Assembly: GCA_947568835.1 (NCBI GenBank)
Contig: CANOQG010000007.1
Location: 930,001 to 994,000 of the forward strand
From: Protonemura montana
Lineage: Eukaryota > Arthropoda > Insecta > Plecoptera > Nemouridae
Direction: 5' to 3'
Length of the DNA stretch: 64,000 nucleotides
Both the position numbers and the translations under genes were made by a program. Position 1 is the stretch's first letter, and each line of letters starts with the position of its first letter. Positions 10,723-22,944 of this stretch are shown here, piece after piece. The notes beneath the pieces are model-generated. The model ran no database searches. It was not told the DNA's origin and saw only the letters and a list, made by a program, of their open reading frames with translations.

Positions 10723-11955
10723 CCTGGCCATTGTCCTGCCCCATGTCCTGTCCCATGTCCTGCCCCATGTTTTGCCCCATGTCCTGCCCCATGTCCTGCC
10801 CTATGTCCTGTCCCATGTCCTGCCCCATGTCCTGCCCCATGTCCTGTCCCATGTCCTGCCTCATGTCCTACCCCATGTCCTGCCCTATGTCCTGCCCCAT
10901 GTCCTGCCCCATGTCCTGCCCCATGTCCTGCGCCATGTCCTGCCCCATGTCCTGTCCCATGTCATGTCCCATGTCCTGCTCCATGTCCTGCCCCATGTCC
11001 TGCCCCATGGCCTGCCCTATGTCCTGCCCCATGTCCTGCCCCATGTCCTGCCCCATGTCCTGCCCCATGGCCTGCCCCATGTCCTGCCCCATGTCCCATG
11101 TCCTGCCCCATGTCCTGCCCCATGTCCTGCCCCATGTCCTGCCCCATGTCTTGCCCCATGTCTTGCCCCATGTCCCATGTCCTGCCCCATGTCCTGCCCC
11201 ATGTCCTACCCCATGTCCTGCCCTATGTCCTGTCTTATGTCCTGCCCCATGTCCTGCCCCATGTCCTGCTCCATGTCCTTCCCCTGTCCTGCCCTATGTC
11301 CCATGTCCTGCCCCATGTCTTGCCTCATGTCCTGCCCCATGTCCTGCCCTATGTCCTGTCCCATGTCCTGCCCCATTTCCTGCCCCATGTCCTGCTCCAT
11401 GTCCTGCCCCATGTCCTGCCCCATGTCCCGCTCCATGTCCTCCCCCTGTCCTGCCTCATGTCCCATGTCCTGCCCCATGTCCTGCCCCATGTCCTGCCCC
11501 ATGTCCTGCCCCATGTCCTGTCCCATGTCCTGCCCCATGTTTTGCCCCATGTCCTGTCCAATGTCCTGCCTTATGTCCTGCCCCATGTCCTGCCCCATGT
11601 CCTGCCCCATGTCCTGCCCCATGTCCTGCCCTATGTCCTGCCCCATGTCCTGCCCCATGTCCTGCCCTATGTCCTGTCCCATGTCCTGTCCCATGTCCTG
11701 CCCCATGTCCTGCCCCATGTCCTTCCCTATGTCCTGTCCCATGTCCTGCCCCATGTCCTGCCTCATGTCCTGCTCCATGTCCTGTCCCATGTCCTGCCCC
11801 ATGTCCTGCCCCATGTCCTGCCCCATGTCCTGCCCTATGTCCTGTCCCATGTCCTGCCCCATGTCCTGCCCCATGTCCTGCCCCATGTCCTGCCCCATGT
11901 CTTTCCCCATGTCCCATGTCCTGCCTCATGTCCTGCCCCATGTCCTGCCCCATAG
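10723..11955 (+). repeat. P2 module, unit 1 (1,233 bp)
   Basis: Full P2. TGCGCC lies 207 bp after the TAG, then GTCATGTCCC, two CATGGCC variants, paired TCTTGCC, CCTACC, TTCCCCTG, CCCGCTCC, CTCCCCCTG, TTTTGCC, TCCAATG, TTCCCTATG and TCTTTCCCC. P2 is the most widespread module in the window, occurring in domains 1, 2, 3 (altered) and 4. Confidence 0.85.
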
Positions 11956-13242
11956 CCTGGCCAATGTCCTGCCCCATGTCCTGTCCCATGTCCTGCCCCA
12001 TGTTTTGCCCCATGTCCTGCCCCATGTCCTGCCCTATGTCCTGTCCCATGTCCTGCCCCATGTCCTGCCCCATGTCCTGTCCCATGTCCTGCCTCATGTC
12101 CTACCCTATGTCCTGCCCCATTTCCTGCCCCATGTCCTGCCCCATGTCCTGCCCCATGTCCTGCCCCATGTCCTGCCCCATGTCCTGCCCCATGTCTTGC
12201 CCCATGTCCCATGTCCTGCCCCATGTCCTGCCCCATGTCCTACCCCATGTCCTGCCCTATGTCCTGTCTTATGTCCTGCCCCATGTCCTGCCCCATGTCC
12301 TGCTCCATGTCCTGCCCCATGTCCTGCTCCATGTCCCATGTCCTGCCCCATGTCCTGCCCCATGTCCTGTCCCATGTCCTGCCTCATGTCCTGCCCCATG
12401 TCCTGCCCCATGTCCTGCCCCATGTCCTGCCCCATGTCCTGTCCCATGTCCTGCCCCATGTCATGCCCCATGTCCTGCCCCATGTCCTGCCCCATGTCCC
12501 ATGTCCTGCCCCATGTCCTGCCCTTTGTCCTGTCCCATTTCCTGCCCCATGTCCTGCCCCATGTCCTGCCCCATGTCCTGCCCCATGTCCTGCCCCATGT
12601 CCTGCTCCATGTCCTCCCCCTGTCCTGCCCCATGTCCCATGTCCTGCCCCATGTCCTGCCCCATGTCCTTCCCCATGTCCTGCCCTATGTCCTGTCCCAT
12701 GTCCTGCCCCATGTCCTGCCCCATGTCCTGCCCTATGTCCTGCCCCATGTCTTGCCCCATGTCCCATGTCCTGCCCCATGTCCTGCCCCATGTCCTGCCC
12801 CATGTCCTGCCCTATGTCCTGCCCCATGTCGTGCCCCATTTTCTGCTCTATGTTCCACCCCATGTCCTGCCCCATGTCCCATGTCATGCCCCATGTCCTG
12901 CCCCATGTCCTGCCCCATGTCCTGTCCCATGTCCTGCTCCATGTCCTGCCCCATGTCTTACCTCATGTCCCATGTCCTGCCTCATGTCCTGCCCCATGTC
13001 CTGCCCCATATCCTGCCCCATGTCCTGCCCCATGTCCTGCCCCATGTCCTGTCCCATGTCCTGTCCCATGTCCTGCCCCATGTCCTGCCCCATGTCCTGT
13101 CCCATGTCCTGCCTCATGTCCTACCCCATGTCCTGCCCTATGTCCTGCCCCATGTCCTGCCCCATGTCCTGCCCCATGTCCTGCCCCATGTCCTGCCCCA
13201 TGTCCTGCCCCATGTCCTGCCCCATGTCCTGCCCCATGTCCC
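11956..13242 (+). repeat. L module 1 (1,288 bp)
   Basis: Links P2 to the next R. It holds CCTACCCTATG, ATTTCC, CCTACC, GTCATGCCCC, CCCTTTGTCC, CTCCCCCTG, TTCCCCATG, the CATTTTCTGCTC block at 12,837, CTTACCTC and CATATCC. The base after CTGCTC is T at 12,849. Confidence 0.8.
12837..12866 (+). other. CATTTTCTGCTC landmark (position list)
   Basis: The most diverged units in the window (CATTTTCTGCTC, then ATGTTCCACC, preceded by GTCGTGCC) lie exactly 882 bp after a TAG landmark in L and Q modules. Copies start at 12837, 22539, 28539, 37063, 39700, 43205, 45830, 50067, 52265, 52471, 54669 and 62749. The base after CTGCTC is T in the first four and C in the other eight, which separates domain 2 type from domain 3/4 type copies. 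Confidence 0.9.
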
Positions 13243-15033
13243 ATGTCCTGCCCCATGTCCTGCCCCTTGTCCTGTCCCATTTCCTGCCCCATGTCCTACC
13301 CCATGTCCTGCCCCATGTCCTGCCCCATGTCCTGCCCCATGTCCTGCCTCATGTCCTGCCCCATGTCTTGCCCCATGTCCCATGTCCTGCCCCATGTCCT
13401 GCCCCATGTCCTGCCCCATGTCCTGCCCTATGTCCTGTCTTATGTCCTGCCCCATGTAATGCCCCATGTCCTGCTCCATGTCCTCCCCCTGTCCTGCCCT
13501 ATGTCTTATGTCCTGCCCTATGTCCTGCCTCATGTCCTGCCCCATGTCCTGCCCTATGTCCTGTCCCATGTCCTGCCCCATTTCCTGCCCCATGTCCTGC
13601 TCCATGTCCTGCCCCATGTCCTGCCCCATGTCCCGCTCCATGTCCTCCCCCTGTCCTGCCTCATGTCCCATGTCCTGCCCCATGTCCTGCCCCATGTCCT
13701 GCCCCATGTCCTGCCCCATGTCCAGTCCCATGTCCTGCCCCATGTCCTGCCCTATGTGTTGCCCCATGTCCTGCCCCATGTCCTACCCCATGTCCTGCCC
13801 CATGTCCTGCCCCATGTCCTGCCCCATGTCCTGCCCCATGTCCCATGTCCTGCCCCATGTCCTGCCCCTTGTCCTGTCCCATTTCCTGCCCCATGTCCTA
13901 CCCCATGTCCTGCCCCATGTCCTGCCCCATGTCCTGCCCCATGTCCTGCCTCATGTCCTGCCCCATGTCTTGCCCCATGTCCCATGTCCTGCCCCATGTC
14001 CTGCCCCATGTCCTGCCCCATGTCCTGCCCTATGTCCTGTCTTATGTCCTGCCCCATGTAATGCCCCATGTCCTGCTCCATGTCCTCCCCCTGTCCTGCC
14101 CTATGTCTTATGTCCTGCCCTATGTCCTGCCTCATGTCCTGCCCCATGTCCTGCCCTATGTCCTGTCCCATGTCCTGCCCCATTTCCTGCCCCATGTCCT
14201 GCTCCATGTCCTGCCCCATGTCCTGCCCCATGTCCCGCTCCATGTCCTCCCCCTGTCCTGCCTCATGTCCCATGTCCTGCCCCATGTCCTGCCCCATGTC
14301 CTGCCCCATGTCCTGCCCCATGTCCAGTCCCATGTCCTGCCCCATGTTTTGCCCCATGTCCTGTCCAATGTCCTGCCTCATGTCCTGCCCCATGTCCTGC
14401 CCCATGTCCTGCCCCATGTCCTGCCCCATGTCCTGCCCTATGTCCTGCCCCATGTCCTGCCCCATGTCCTGCCCTATGTCCTGTCCCATGTCCTGTCCCA
14501 TGTCCTGCCCCATGTCCTGCCCCATGTCCTTCCCTATGTCCTGTCCCATGTCCTGCCCCATGTCCTGCCCCATGTCCTGCTCCATGTCCTGTCCCATGTC
14601 CTGCCCCATGTCCTGCCCCATGTCCTGCCCCATGTCCTGCCCTATGTCCTGTCCCATGTCCTGCCCCATGTCCTGCCCCATGTCCTGCCCCATGTCCTGC
14701 CCCATGTCTTTCCCCATGTCCCATGTCCTGCCTCATGTCCTGCCCCATGTCCTGCCCCATAGCCTGGTTAATGTCCTGCCCCATGTCCTGTCCCATGTCC
14801 TGCCCCATGTTTTGCCCCATGTCCTGCCCCATGTCCTTCCCTATGTCCTGTCCCATGTCCTGCCCCATGTCCTGACCCATGTCCTGATCCATGTCCTGTC
14901 CCATGTCCTGCCCCCTGTCCTGCCCCATGTCCTGCCCCATGTCCTGCCCCATGTCCTGCCCCATGTCCTGCCCCATGTCTTTCCCCATGTCCCATGTCCT
15001 GCCTCATGTCCTGCCCCATGTCCTGCCCCATAG
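13243..15033 (+). repeat. R module 2 (1,790 bp)
   Basis: Same length and landmarks as R1 (offset 5,385) but a different subtype: after TGACCC it reads TGATCC (near 14,888), with CCCCCTGTCC near 14,913. R4, R5 and the partial R at 33,331 share these two changes. R1 and R3 do not. A private CCTACCCC unit sits near 13,792. Confidence 0.85.
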
Positions 15034-16083
15034 CCTGGCCAATGTCCTGCCCCATGTCCTGTCCCATGTCCTGCCCCATGTTTTGCCCCATGTCCTGCCC
15101 CATGTCCTGCCCTATGTCCTGTCCCATGTCCTGCTCCATGTCCTGCCCCATGTCTTACCTCATGTCCCATATCCTGCCTCATGTCCTGCCCCATGTCCTG
15201 CCCCATATCCTGCCCCATGTCCTGCCCCATGTCCTGCCCCATGTCCTGTCCCATGTCCTGCCCAATGTCCTGCCCCATGTCCTGCTCCATGTCCTGCCCC
15301 ATGTCCTGCCCCATGTCCTGCCCTATGTCCTGCCCCATGTCCTGCCCCATGTCCTGCCCCATGTCCTGCCCTATGTCCTTCCCCATGTCCTGCCCCATGT
15401 CCTGCCCCATGTCCTGTCCCATGTCATGTCCCATGTCCTGCTCCATGTCCTGCCCCATGTCCTGCCCCATGTCCTGCCCCATGTCCTGCCCCATGTCCTG
15501 CCCCATGTCCTGCCCCATGTCCTGCCCCATGTCCTGCCCCATGTCCCATGTCCTGCCCCATGTCCTGCCCCTTGTCCTGTCCCATTTCCTGCCCCATGTC
15601 CTACCCCATGTCCTGCCCCATGTCCTGCCCCATGTCCTGCCCCATGTCCTGCCCCATGTCCTGCTCCATGTCCTGCCCCATGTCCTGCTCCATGTCCCAT
15701 GTCCTGCCCCATGTCCTGCCCCATGTCCTGTCCCATGTCCTGCCTCATGTCCTGCCCCATGTCCTGCCCCATGTCCTGCCCCATGTCTTGCCCCATGTCC
15801 CATGTCCTGCCCCATGTCCTGCCCCATGTCCTACCTTATGTCCTGCCCTGTGTCCTGTCTTATGTCCTGCCCCATGTCCTGCCCCATGTCCTGCTCCATG
15901 TCCTGCCCCATGTCCTGCTCCATGTCCCATGTCCTGCCCCATGTCCTGCCCCATGTCCTGTCCCATGTCCTGCCTCATGTCCTGCCCCATGTCCTGCCCC
16001 ATGTCCTGCCCCATGTCCTGCCCCATGTCTTTCCCCATGTCCCATGTCCTGCCTCATGTCCTGCCCCATGTCCTGCCCCATAG
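15034..16083 (+). repeat. P1 module 2 (1,050 bp)
   Basis: As P1 of unit 1 but 24 bp (two units) shorter, lost around 15,470. It has TGTCTTATG where P1 copies 1 and 3 have TGTCCTATG. Confidence 0.8.
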
Positions 16084-17316
16084 CCTGGCCATTGTCCTGC
16101 CCCATGTCCTGTCCCATGTCCTGCCCCATGTTTTGCCCCATGTCCTGCCCCATGTCCTGCCCTATGTCCTGTCCCATGTCCTGCCCCATGTCCTGCCCCA
16201 TGTCCTGTCCCATGTCCTGCCTCATGTCCTACCCCATGTCCTGCCCTATGTCCTGCCCCATGTCCTGCCCCATGTCCTGCCCCATGTCCTGCGCCATGTC
16301 CTGCCCCATGTCCTGTCCCATGTCATGTCCCATGTCCTGCTCCATGTCCTGCCCCATGTCCTGCCCCATGGCCTGCCCTATGTCCTGCCCCATGTCCTGC
16401 CCCATGTCCTGCCCCATGTCCTGCCCCATGGCCTGCCCCATGTCCTGCCCCATGTCCCATGTCCTGCCCCATGTCCTGCCCCATGTCCTGCCCCATGTCC
16501 TGCCCCATGTCTTGCCCCATGTCTTGCCCCATGTCCCATGTCCTGCCCCATGTCCTGCCCCATGTCCTACCCCATGTCCTGCCCTATGTCCTGTCTTATG
16601 TCCTGCCCCATGTCCTGCCCCATGTCCTGCTCCATGTCCTTCCCCTGTCCTGCCCTATGTCCCATGTCCTGCCCCATGTCTTGCCTCATGTCCTGCCCCA
16701 TGTCCTGCCCTATGTCCTGTCCCATGTCCTGCCCCATTTCCTGCCCCATGTCCTGCTCCATGTCCTGCCCCATGTCCTGCCCCATGTCCCGCTCCATGTC
16801 CTCCCCCTGTCCTGCCTCATGTCCCATGTCCTGCCCCATGTCCTGCCCCATGTCCTGCCCCATGTCCTGCCCCATGTCCTGTCCCATGTCCTGCCCCATG
16901 TTTTGCCCCATGTCCTGTCCAATGTCCTGCCTTATGTCCTGCCCCATGTCCTGCCCCATGTCCTGCCCCATGTCCTGCCCCATGTCCTGCCCTATGTCCT
17001 GCCCCATGTCCTGCCCCATGTCCTGCCCTATGTCCTGTCCCATGTCCTGTCCCATGTCCTGCCCCATGTCCTGCCCCATGTCCTTCCCTATGTCCTGTCC
17101 CATGTCCTGCCCCATGTCCTGCCTCATGTCCTGCTCCATGTCCTGTCCCATGTCCTGCCCCATGTCCTGCCCCATGTCCTGCCCCATGTCCTGCCCTATG
17201 TCCTGTCCCATGTCCTGCCCCATGTTCTGCCCCATGTCCTGCCCCATGTCCTGCCCCATGTCTTTCCCCATGTCCCATGTCCTGCCTCATGTCCTGCCCC
17301 ATGTCCTGCCCCATAG
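16084..17316 (+). repeat. P2 module, unit 2 (1,233 bp)
   Basis: Full P2, offset 5,361 from unit 1. Near 17,225 it reads CATGTTCTG. That change recurs in the 1,053-bp P2 copies of 31,810-36,181, which suggests this unit, rather than unit 1 or 3, is their closest relative. Confidence 0.8.
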
Positions 17317-17559
17317 CCTGGCCAATGTCCTGCCCCATGTCCTGTCCCATGTCCTGCCCCATGTTTTGCCCCATTTCCTGCCCCATGTCCTGCCCTATGT
17401 CCTGTCCCATGTCCTGCCCCATGTCCTGCCCCATGTCCTGTCCCATGTCCTGCCTCATGTCCTACCCTATGTCCTGCCCCATTTCCTGCCCCATGTCCTG
17501 CCCCATGTCCTGCCCCATGTCCTGCCCTATGTCCTGCCCCATGTCCTGCCCCATGTCCC
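17317..17559 (+). repeat. L module 2, deleted to 244 bp
   Basis: Only the first part of L remains (TTTTGCC, a private CATTTCC, CCTACCCTATG, ATTTCC) before sequence jumps to the R start at 17,560. About 1,044 bp is missing compared with L1, so this HOR unit is 4,317 rather than 5,385 bp. Confidence 0.8.
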
Positions 17560-19350
17560 ATGTCCTGCCCCATGTCCTGCCCCTTGTCCTGTCCCATTTC
17601 CTGCCCCATGTCCTACCCCATGTCCTGCCCCATGTCCTGCCCCATGTCCTGCCCCATGTCCTGCCTCATGTCCTGCCCCATGTCTTGCCCCATGTCCCAT
17701 GTCCTGCCCCATGTCCTGCCCCATGTCCTGCCCCATGTCCTGCCCTATGTCCTGTCTTATGTCCTGCCCCATGTAATGCCCCATGTCCTGCTCCATGTCC
17801 TCCCCCTGTCCTGCCCTATGTCTTATGTCCTGCCCTATGTCCTGCCTCATGTCCTGCCCCATGTCCTGCCCTATGTCCTGTCCCATGTCCTGCCCCATTT
17901 CCTGCCCCATGTCCTGCTCCATGTCCTGCCCCATGTCCTGCCCCATGTCCCGCTCCATGTCCTCCCCCTGTCCTGCCTCATGTCCCATGTCCTGCCCCAT
18001 GTCCTGCCCCATGTCCTGCCCCATGTCCTGCCCCATGTCCAGTCCCATGTCCTGCCCCATGTCCTGCCCTATGTGTTGCCCCATGTCCTGCCCCATGTCC
18101 TGCCCCATGTCCTGCCCCATGTCCTGCCCCATGTCCTGCCCCATGTCCTGCCCCATGTCCCATGTCCTGCCCCATGTCCTGCCCCTTGTCCTGTCCCATT
18201 TCCTGCCCCATGTCCTACCCCATGTCCTGCCCCATGTCCTGCCCCATGTCCTGCCCCATGTCCTGCCTCATGTCCTGCCCCATGTCTAGCCCCATGTCCC
18301 ATGTCCTGCCCCATGTCCTGCCCCATGTCCTGCCCCATGTCCTGCCCTATGTCCTGTCTTATGTCCTGCCCCATGTAATGCCCCATGTCCTGCTCCATGT
18401 CCTCCCCCTGTCCTGCCCTATGTCTTATGTCCTGCCCTATGTCCTGCCTCATGTCCTGCCCCATGTCCTGCCCTATGTCCTGTCCCATGTCCTGCCCCAT
18501 TTCCTGCCCCATGTCCTGCTCCATGTCCTGCCCCATGTCCTGCCCCATGTCCCGCTCCATGTCCTCCCCCTGTCCTGCCTCATGTCCCATGTCCTGCCCC
18601 ATGTCCTGCCCCATGTCCTGCCCCATGTCCTGCCCCATGTCCAGTCCCATGTCCTGCCCCATGTTTTGCCCCATGTCCTGTCCAATGTCCTGCCTCATGT
18701 CCTGCCCCATGTCCTGCCCCATGTCCTGCCCCATGTCCTGCCCCATGTCCTGCCCTATGTCCTGCCCCATGTCCTGCCCCATGTCCTGCCCTATGTCCTG
18801 TCCCATGTCCTGTCCCATGTCCTGCCCCATGTCCTGCCCCATGTCCTTCCCTATGTCCTGTCCCATGTCCTGCCCCATGTCCTGCCCCATGTCCTGCTCC
18901 ATGTCCTGTCCCATGTCCTGCCCCATGTCCTGCCCCATGTCCTGCCCCATGTCCTGCCCTATGTCCTGTCCCATGTCCTGCCCCATGTCCTGCCCCATGT
19001 CCTGCCCCATGTCCTGCCCCATGTCTTTCCCCATGTCCCATGTCCTGCCTCATGTCCTGCCCCATGTCCTGCCCCATAGCCTGGTTAATGTCCTGCCCCA
19101 TGTCCTGTCCCATGTCCTGCCCCATGTTTTGCCCCATGTCCTGCCCCATGTCCTTCCCTATGTCCTGTCCCATGTCCTGCCCCATGTCCTGACCCATGTC
19201 CTGCTCCATGTCCTGTCCCATGTCCTGCCCCATGTCCTGCCCCATGTCCTGCCCCATGTCCTGCCCCATGTCCTGCCCCATGTCCTGCCCCATGTCTTTC
19301 CCCATGTCCCATGTCCTGCCTCATGTCCTGCCCCATGTCCTGCCCCATAG
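17560..19350 (+). repeat. R module 3 (1,790 bp)
   Basis: Matches R1 at an offset of 9,702, including GCTCC rather than GATCC after TGACCC. It carries a private T to A at 18,288 making GTCTAGCC. That base is T in R1 at 8,586. Confidence 0.85.
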
Positions 19351-20424
19351 CCTGGCCAATGTCCTGCCCCATGTCCTGTCCCATGTCCTGCCCCATGTTT
19401 TGCCCCATGTCCTGCCCCATGTCCTGCCCTATGTCCTGTCCCATGTCCTGCTCCATGTCCTGCCCCATGTCTTACCTCATGTCCCATATCCTGCCTCATG
19501 TCCTGCCCCATGTCCTGCCCCATATCCTGCCCCATGTCCTGCCCCATGTCCTGCCCCATGTCCTGTCCCATGTCCTGCCCAATGTCCTGCCCCATGTCCT
19601 GCTCCATGTCCTGCCCCATGTCCTGCCCCATGTCCTGCCCTATGTCCTGCCCCATGTCCTGCCCCATGTCCTGCCCCATGTCCTGCCCTATGTCCTTCCC
19701 CATGTCCTGCCCCATGTCCTGCCCCATGTCCTGTCCCATGTCATGTCCCATGTCCTGCTCCATGTCCTGCCCCATGTCCTGCCCCATGTCCTGCCCTATG
19801 TCCTGCCCCATGTCCTGCCCCATGTCCTGCCCCATGTCCTGCCCCATGTCCTGCCCCATGTCCTGCCCCATGTCCTGCCCCATGTCCCATGTCCTGCCCC
19901 ATGTCCTGCCCCTTGTCCTGTCCCATTTCCTGCCCCATGTCCTACCCCATGTCCTGCCCCATGTCCTGCCCCATGTCCTGCCCCATGTCCTGCCCCATGT
20001 CCTGCTCCATGTCCTGCCCCATGTCCTGCTCCATGTCCCATGTCCTGCCCCATGTCCTGCCCCATGTCCTGTCCCATGTCCTGCCTCATGTCCTGCCCCA
20101 TGTCCTGCCCCATGTCCTGCCCCATGTCTTGCCCCATGTCCCATGTCCTGCCCCATGTCCTGCCCCATGTCCTACCTTATGTCCTGCCCTGTGTCCTGTC
20201 CTATGTCCTGCCCCATGTCCTGCCCCATGTCCTGCTCCATGTCCTGCCCCATGTCCTGCTCCATGTCCCATGTCCTGCCCCATGTCCTGCCCCATGTCCT
20301 GTCCCATGTCCTGCCTCATGTCCTGCCCCATGTCCTGCCCCATGTCCTGCCCCATGTCCTGCCCCATGTCTTTCCCCATGTCCCATGTCCTGCCTCATGT
20401 CCTGCCCCATGTCCTGCCCCATAG
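19351..20424 (+). repeat. P1 module 3 (1,074 bp)
   Basis: Offset 9,702 copy of P1 module 1, sharing its TGTCCTATG subtype and CCATTG-type TAG end. Confidence 0.8.
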
Positions 20425-21657
20425 CCTGGCCATTGTCCTGCCCCATGTCCTGTCCCATGTCCTGCCCCATGTTTTGCCCCATGTCCTGCCCCATGTCCTG
20501 CCCTATGTCCTGTCCCATGTCCTGCCCCATGTCCTGCCCCATGTCCTGTCCCATGTCCTGCCTCATGTCCTACCCCATGTCCTGCCCTATGTCCTGCCCC
20601 ATGTCCTGCCCCATGTCCTGCCCCATGTCCTGCGCCATGTCCTGCCCCATGTCCTGTCCCATGTCATGTCCCATGTCCTGCTCCATGTCCTGCCCCATGT
20701 CCTGCCCCATGGCCTGCCCTATGTCCTGCCCCATGTCCTGCCCCATGTCCTGCCCCATGTCCTGCCCCATGGCCTGCCCCATGTCCTGCCCCATGTCCCA
20801 TGTCCTGCCCCATGTCCTGCCCCATGTCCTGCCCCATGTCCTGCCCCATGTCTTGCCCCATGTCTTGCCCCATGTCCCATGTCCTGCCCCATGTCCTGCC
20901 CCATGTCCTACCCCATGTCCTGCCCTATGTCCTGTCTTATGTCCTGCCCCATGTCCTGCCCCATGTCCTGCTCCATGTCCTTCCCCTGTCCTGCCCTATG
21001 TCCCATGTCCTGCCCCATGTCTTGCCTCATGTCCTGCCCCATGTCCTGCCCTATGTCCTGTCCCATGTCCTGCCCCATTTCCTGCCCCATGTCCTGCTCC
21101 ATGTCCTGCCCCATGTCCTGCCCCATGTCCCGCTCCATGTCCTCCCCCTGTCCTGCCTCATGTCCCATGTCCTGCCCCATGTCCTGCCCCATGTCCTGCC
21201 CCATGTCCTGCCCCATGTCCTGTCCCATGTCCTGCCCCATGTTTTGCCCCATGTCCTGTCCAATGTCCTGCCTTATGTCCTGCCCCATGTCCTGCCCCAT
21301 GTCCTGCCCCATGTCCTGCCCCATGTCCTGCCCTATGTCCTGCCCCATGTCCTGCCCCATGTCCTGCCCTATGTCCTGTCCCATGTCCTGTCCCATGTCC
21401 TGCCCCATGTCCTGCCCCATGTCCTTCCCTATGTCCTGTCCCATGTCCTGCCCCATGTCCTGCCTCATGTCCTGCTCCATGTCCTGTCCCATGTCCTGCC
21501 CCATGTCCTGCCCCATGTCCTGCCCCATGTCCTGCCCTATGTCCTGTCCCATGTCCTGCCCCATGTCCTGCCCCATGTCCTGCCCCATGTCCTGCCCCAT
21601 GTCTTTCCCCATGTCCCATGTCCTGCCTCATGTCCTGCCCCATGTCCTGCCCCATAG
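20425..21657 (+). repeat. P2 module, unit 3 (1,233 bp)
   Basis: Offset 9,702 copy of the P2 at 10,723-11,955. TGCGCC starts at 20,631. Confidence 0.85.
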
Positions 21658-22944
21658 CCTGGCCAATGTCCTGCCCCATGTCCTGTCCCATGTCCTGCCC
21701 CATGTTTTGCCCCATGTCCTGCCCCATGTCCTGCCCTATGTCCTGTCCCATGTCCTGCCCCATGTCCTGCCCCATGTCCTGTCCCATGTCCTGCCTCATG
21801 TCCTACCCTATGTCCTGCCCCATTTCCTGCCCCATGTCCTGCCCCATGTCCTGCCCCATGTCCTGCCCCATGTCCTGCCCCATGTCCTGCCCCATGTCTT
21901 GCCCCATGTCCCATGTCCTGCCCCATGTCCTGCCCCATGTCCTACCCCATGTCCTGCCCTATGTCCTGTCTTATGTCCTGCCCCATGTCCTGCCCCATGT
22001 CCTGCTCCATGTCCTGCCCCATGTCCTGCTCCATGTCCCATGTCCTGCCCCATGTCCTGCCCCATGTCCTGTCCCATGTCCTGCCTCATGTCCTGCCCCA
22101 TGTCCTGCCCCATGTCCTGCCCCATGTCCTGCCCCATGTCCTGTCCCATGTCCTGCCCCATGTCATGCCCCATGTCCTGCCCCATGTCCTGCCCCATGTC
22201 CCATGTCCTGCCCCATGTCCTGCCCTTTGTCCTGTCCCATTTCCTGCCCCATGTCCTGCCCCATGTCCTGCCCCATGTCCTGCCCCATGTCCTGCCCCAT
22301 GTCCTGCTCCATGTCCTCCCCCTGTCCTGCCCCATGTCCCATGTCCTGCCCCATGTCCTGCCCCATGTCCTTCCCCATGTCCTGCCCTATGTCCTGTCCC
22401 ATGTCCTGCCCCATGTCCTGCCCCATGTCCTGCCCTATGTCCTGCCCCATGTCTTGCCCCATGTCCCATGTCCTGCCCCATGTCCTGCCCCATGTCCTGC
22501 CCCATGTCCTGCCCTATGTCCTGCCCCATGTCGTGCCCCATTTTCTGCTCTATGTTCCACCCCATGTCCTGCCCCATGTCCCATGTCATGCCCCATGTCC
22601 TGCCCCATGTCCTGCCCCATGTCCTGTCCCATGTCCTGCTCCATGTCCTGCCCCATGTCTTACCTCATGTCCCATGTCCTGCCTCATGTCCTGCCCCATG
22701 TCCTGCCCCATATCCTGCCCCATGTCCTGCCCCATGTCCTGCCCCATGTCCTGTCCCATGTCCTGTCCCATGTCCTGCCCCATGTCCTGCCCCATGTCCT
22801 GTCCCATGTCCTGCCTCATGTCCTACCCCATGTCCTGCCCTATGTCCTGCCCCATGTCCTGCCCCATGTCCTGCCCCATGTCCTGCCCCATGTCCTGCCC
22901 CATGTCCTGCCCCATGTCCTGCCCCATGTCCTGCCCCATGTCCC
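21658..22944 (+). repeat. L module 3 (1,288 bp)
   Basis: Offset 9,702 copy of L module 1, with the CATTTTCTGCTC block at 22,539 and T at 22,551. Confidence 0.8.
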
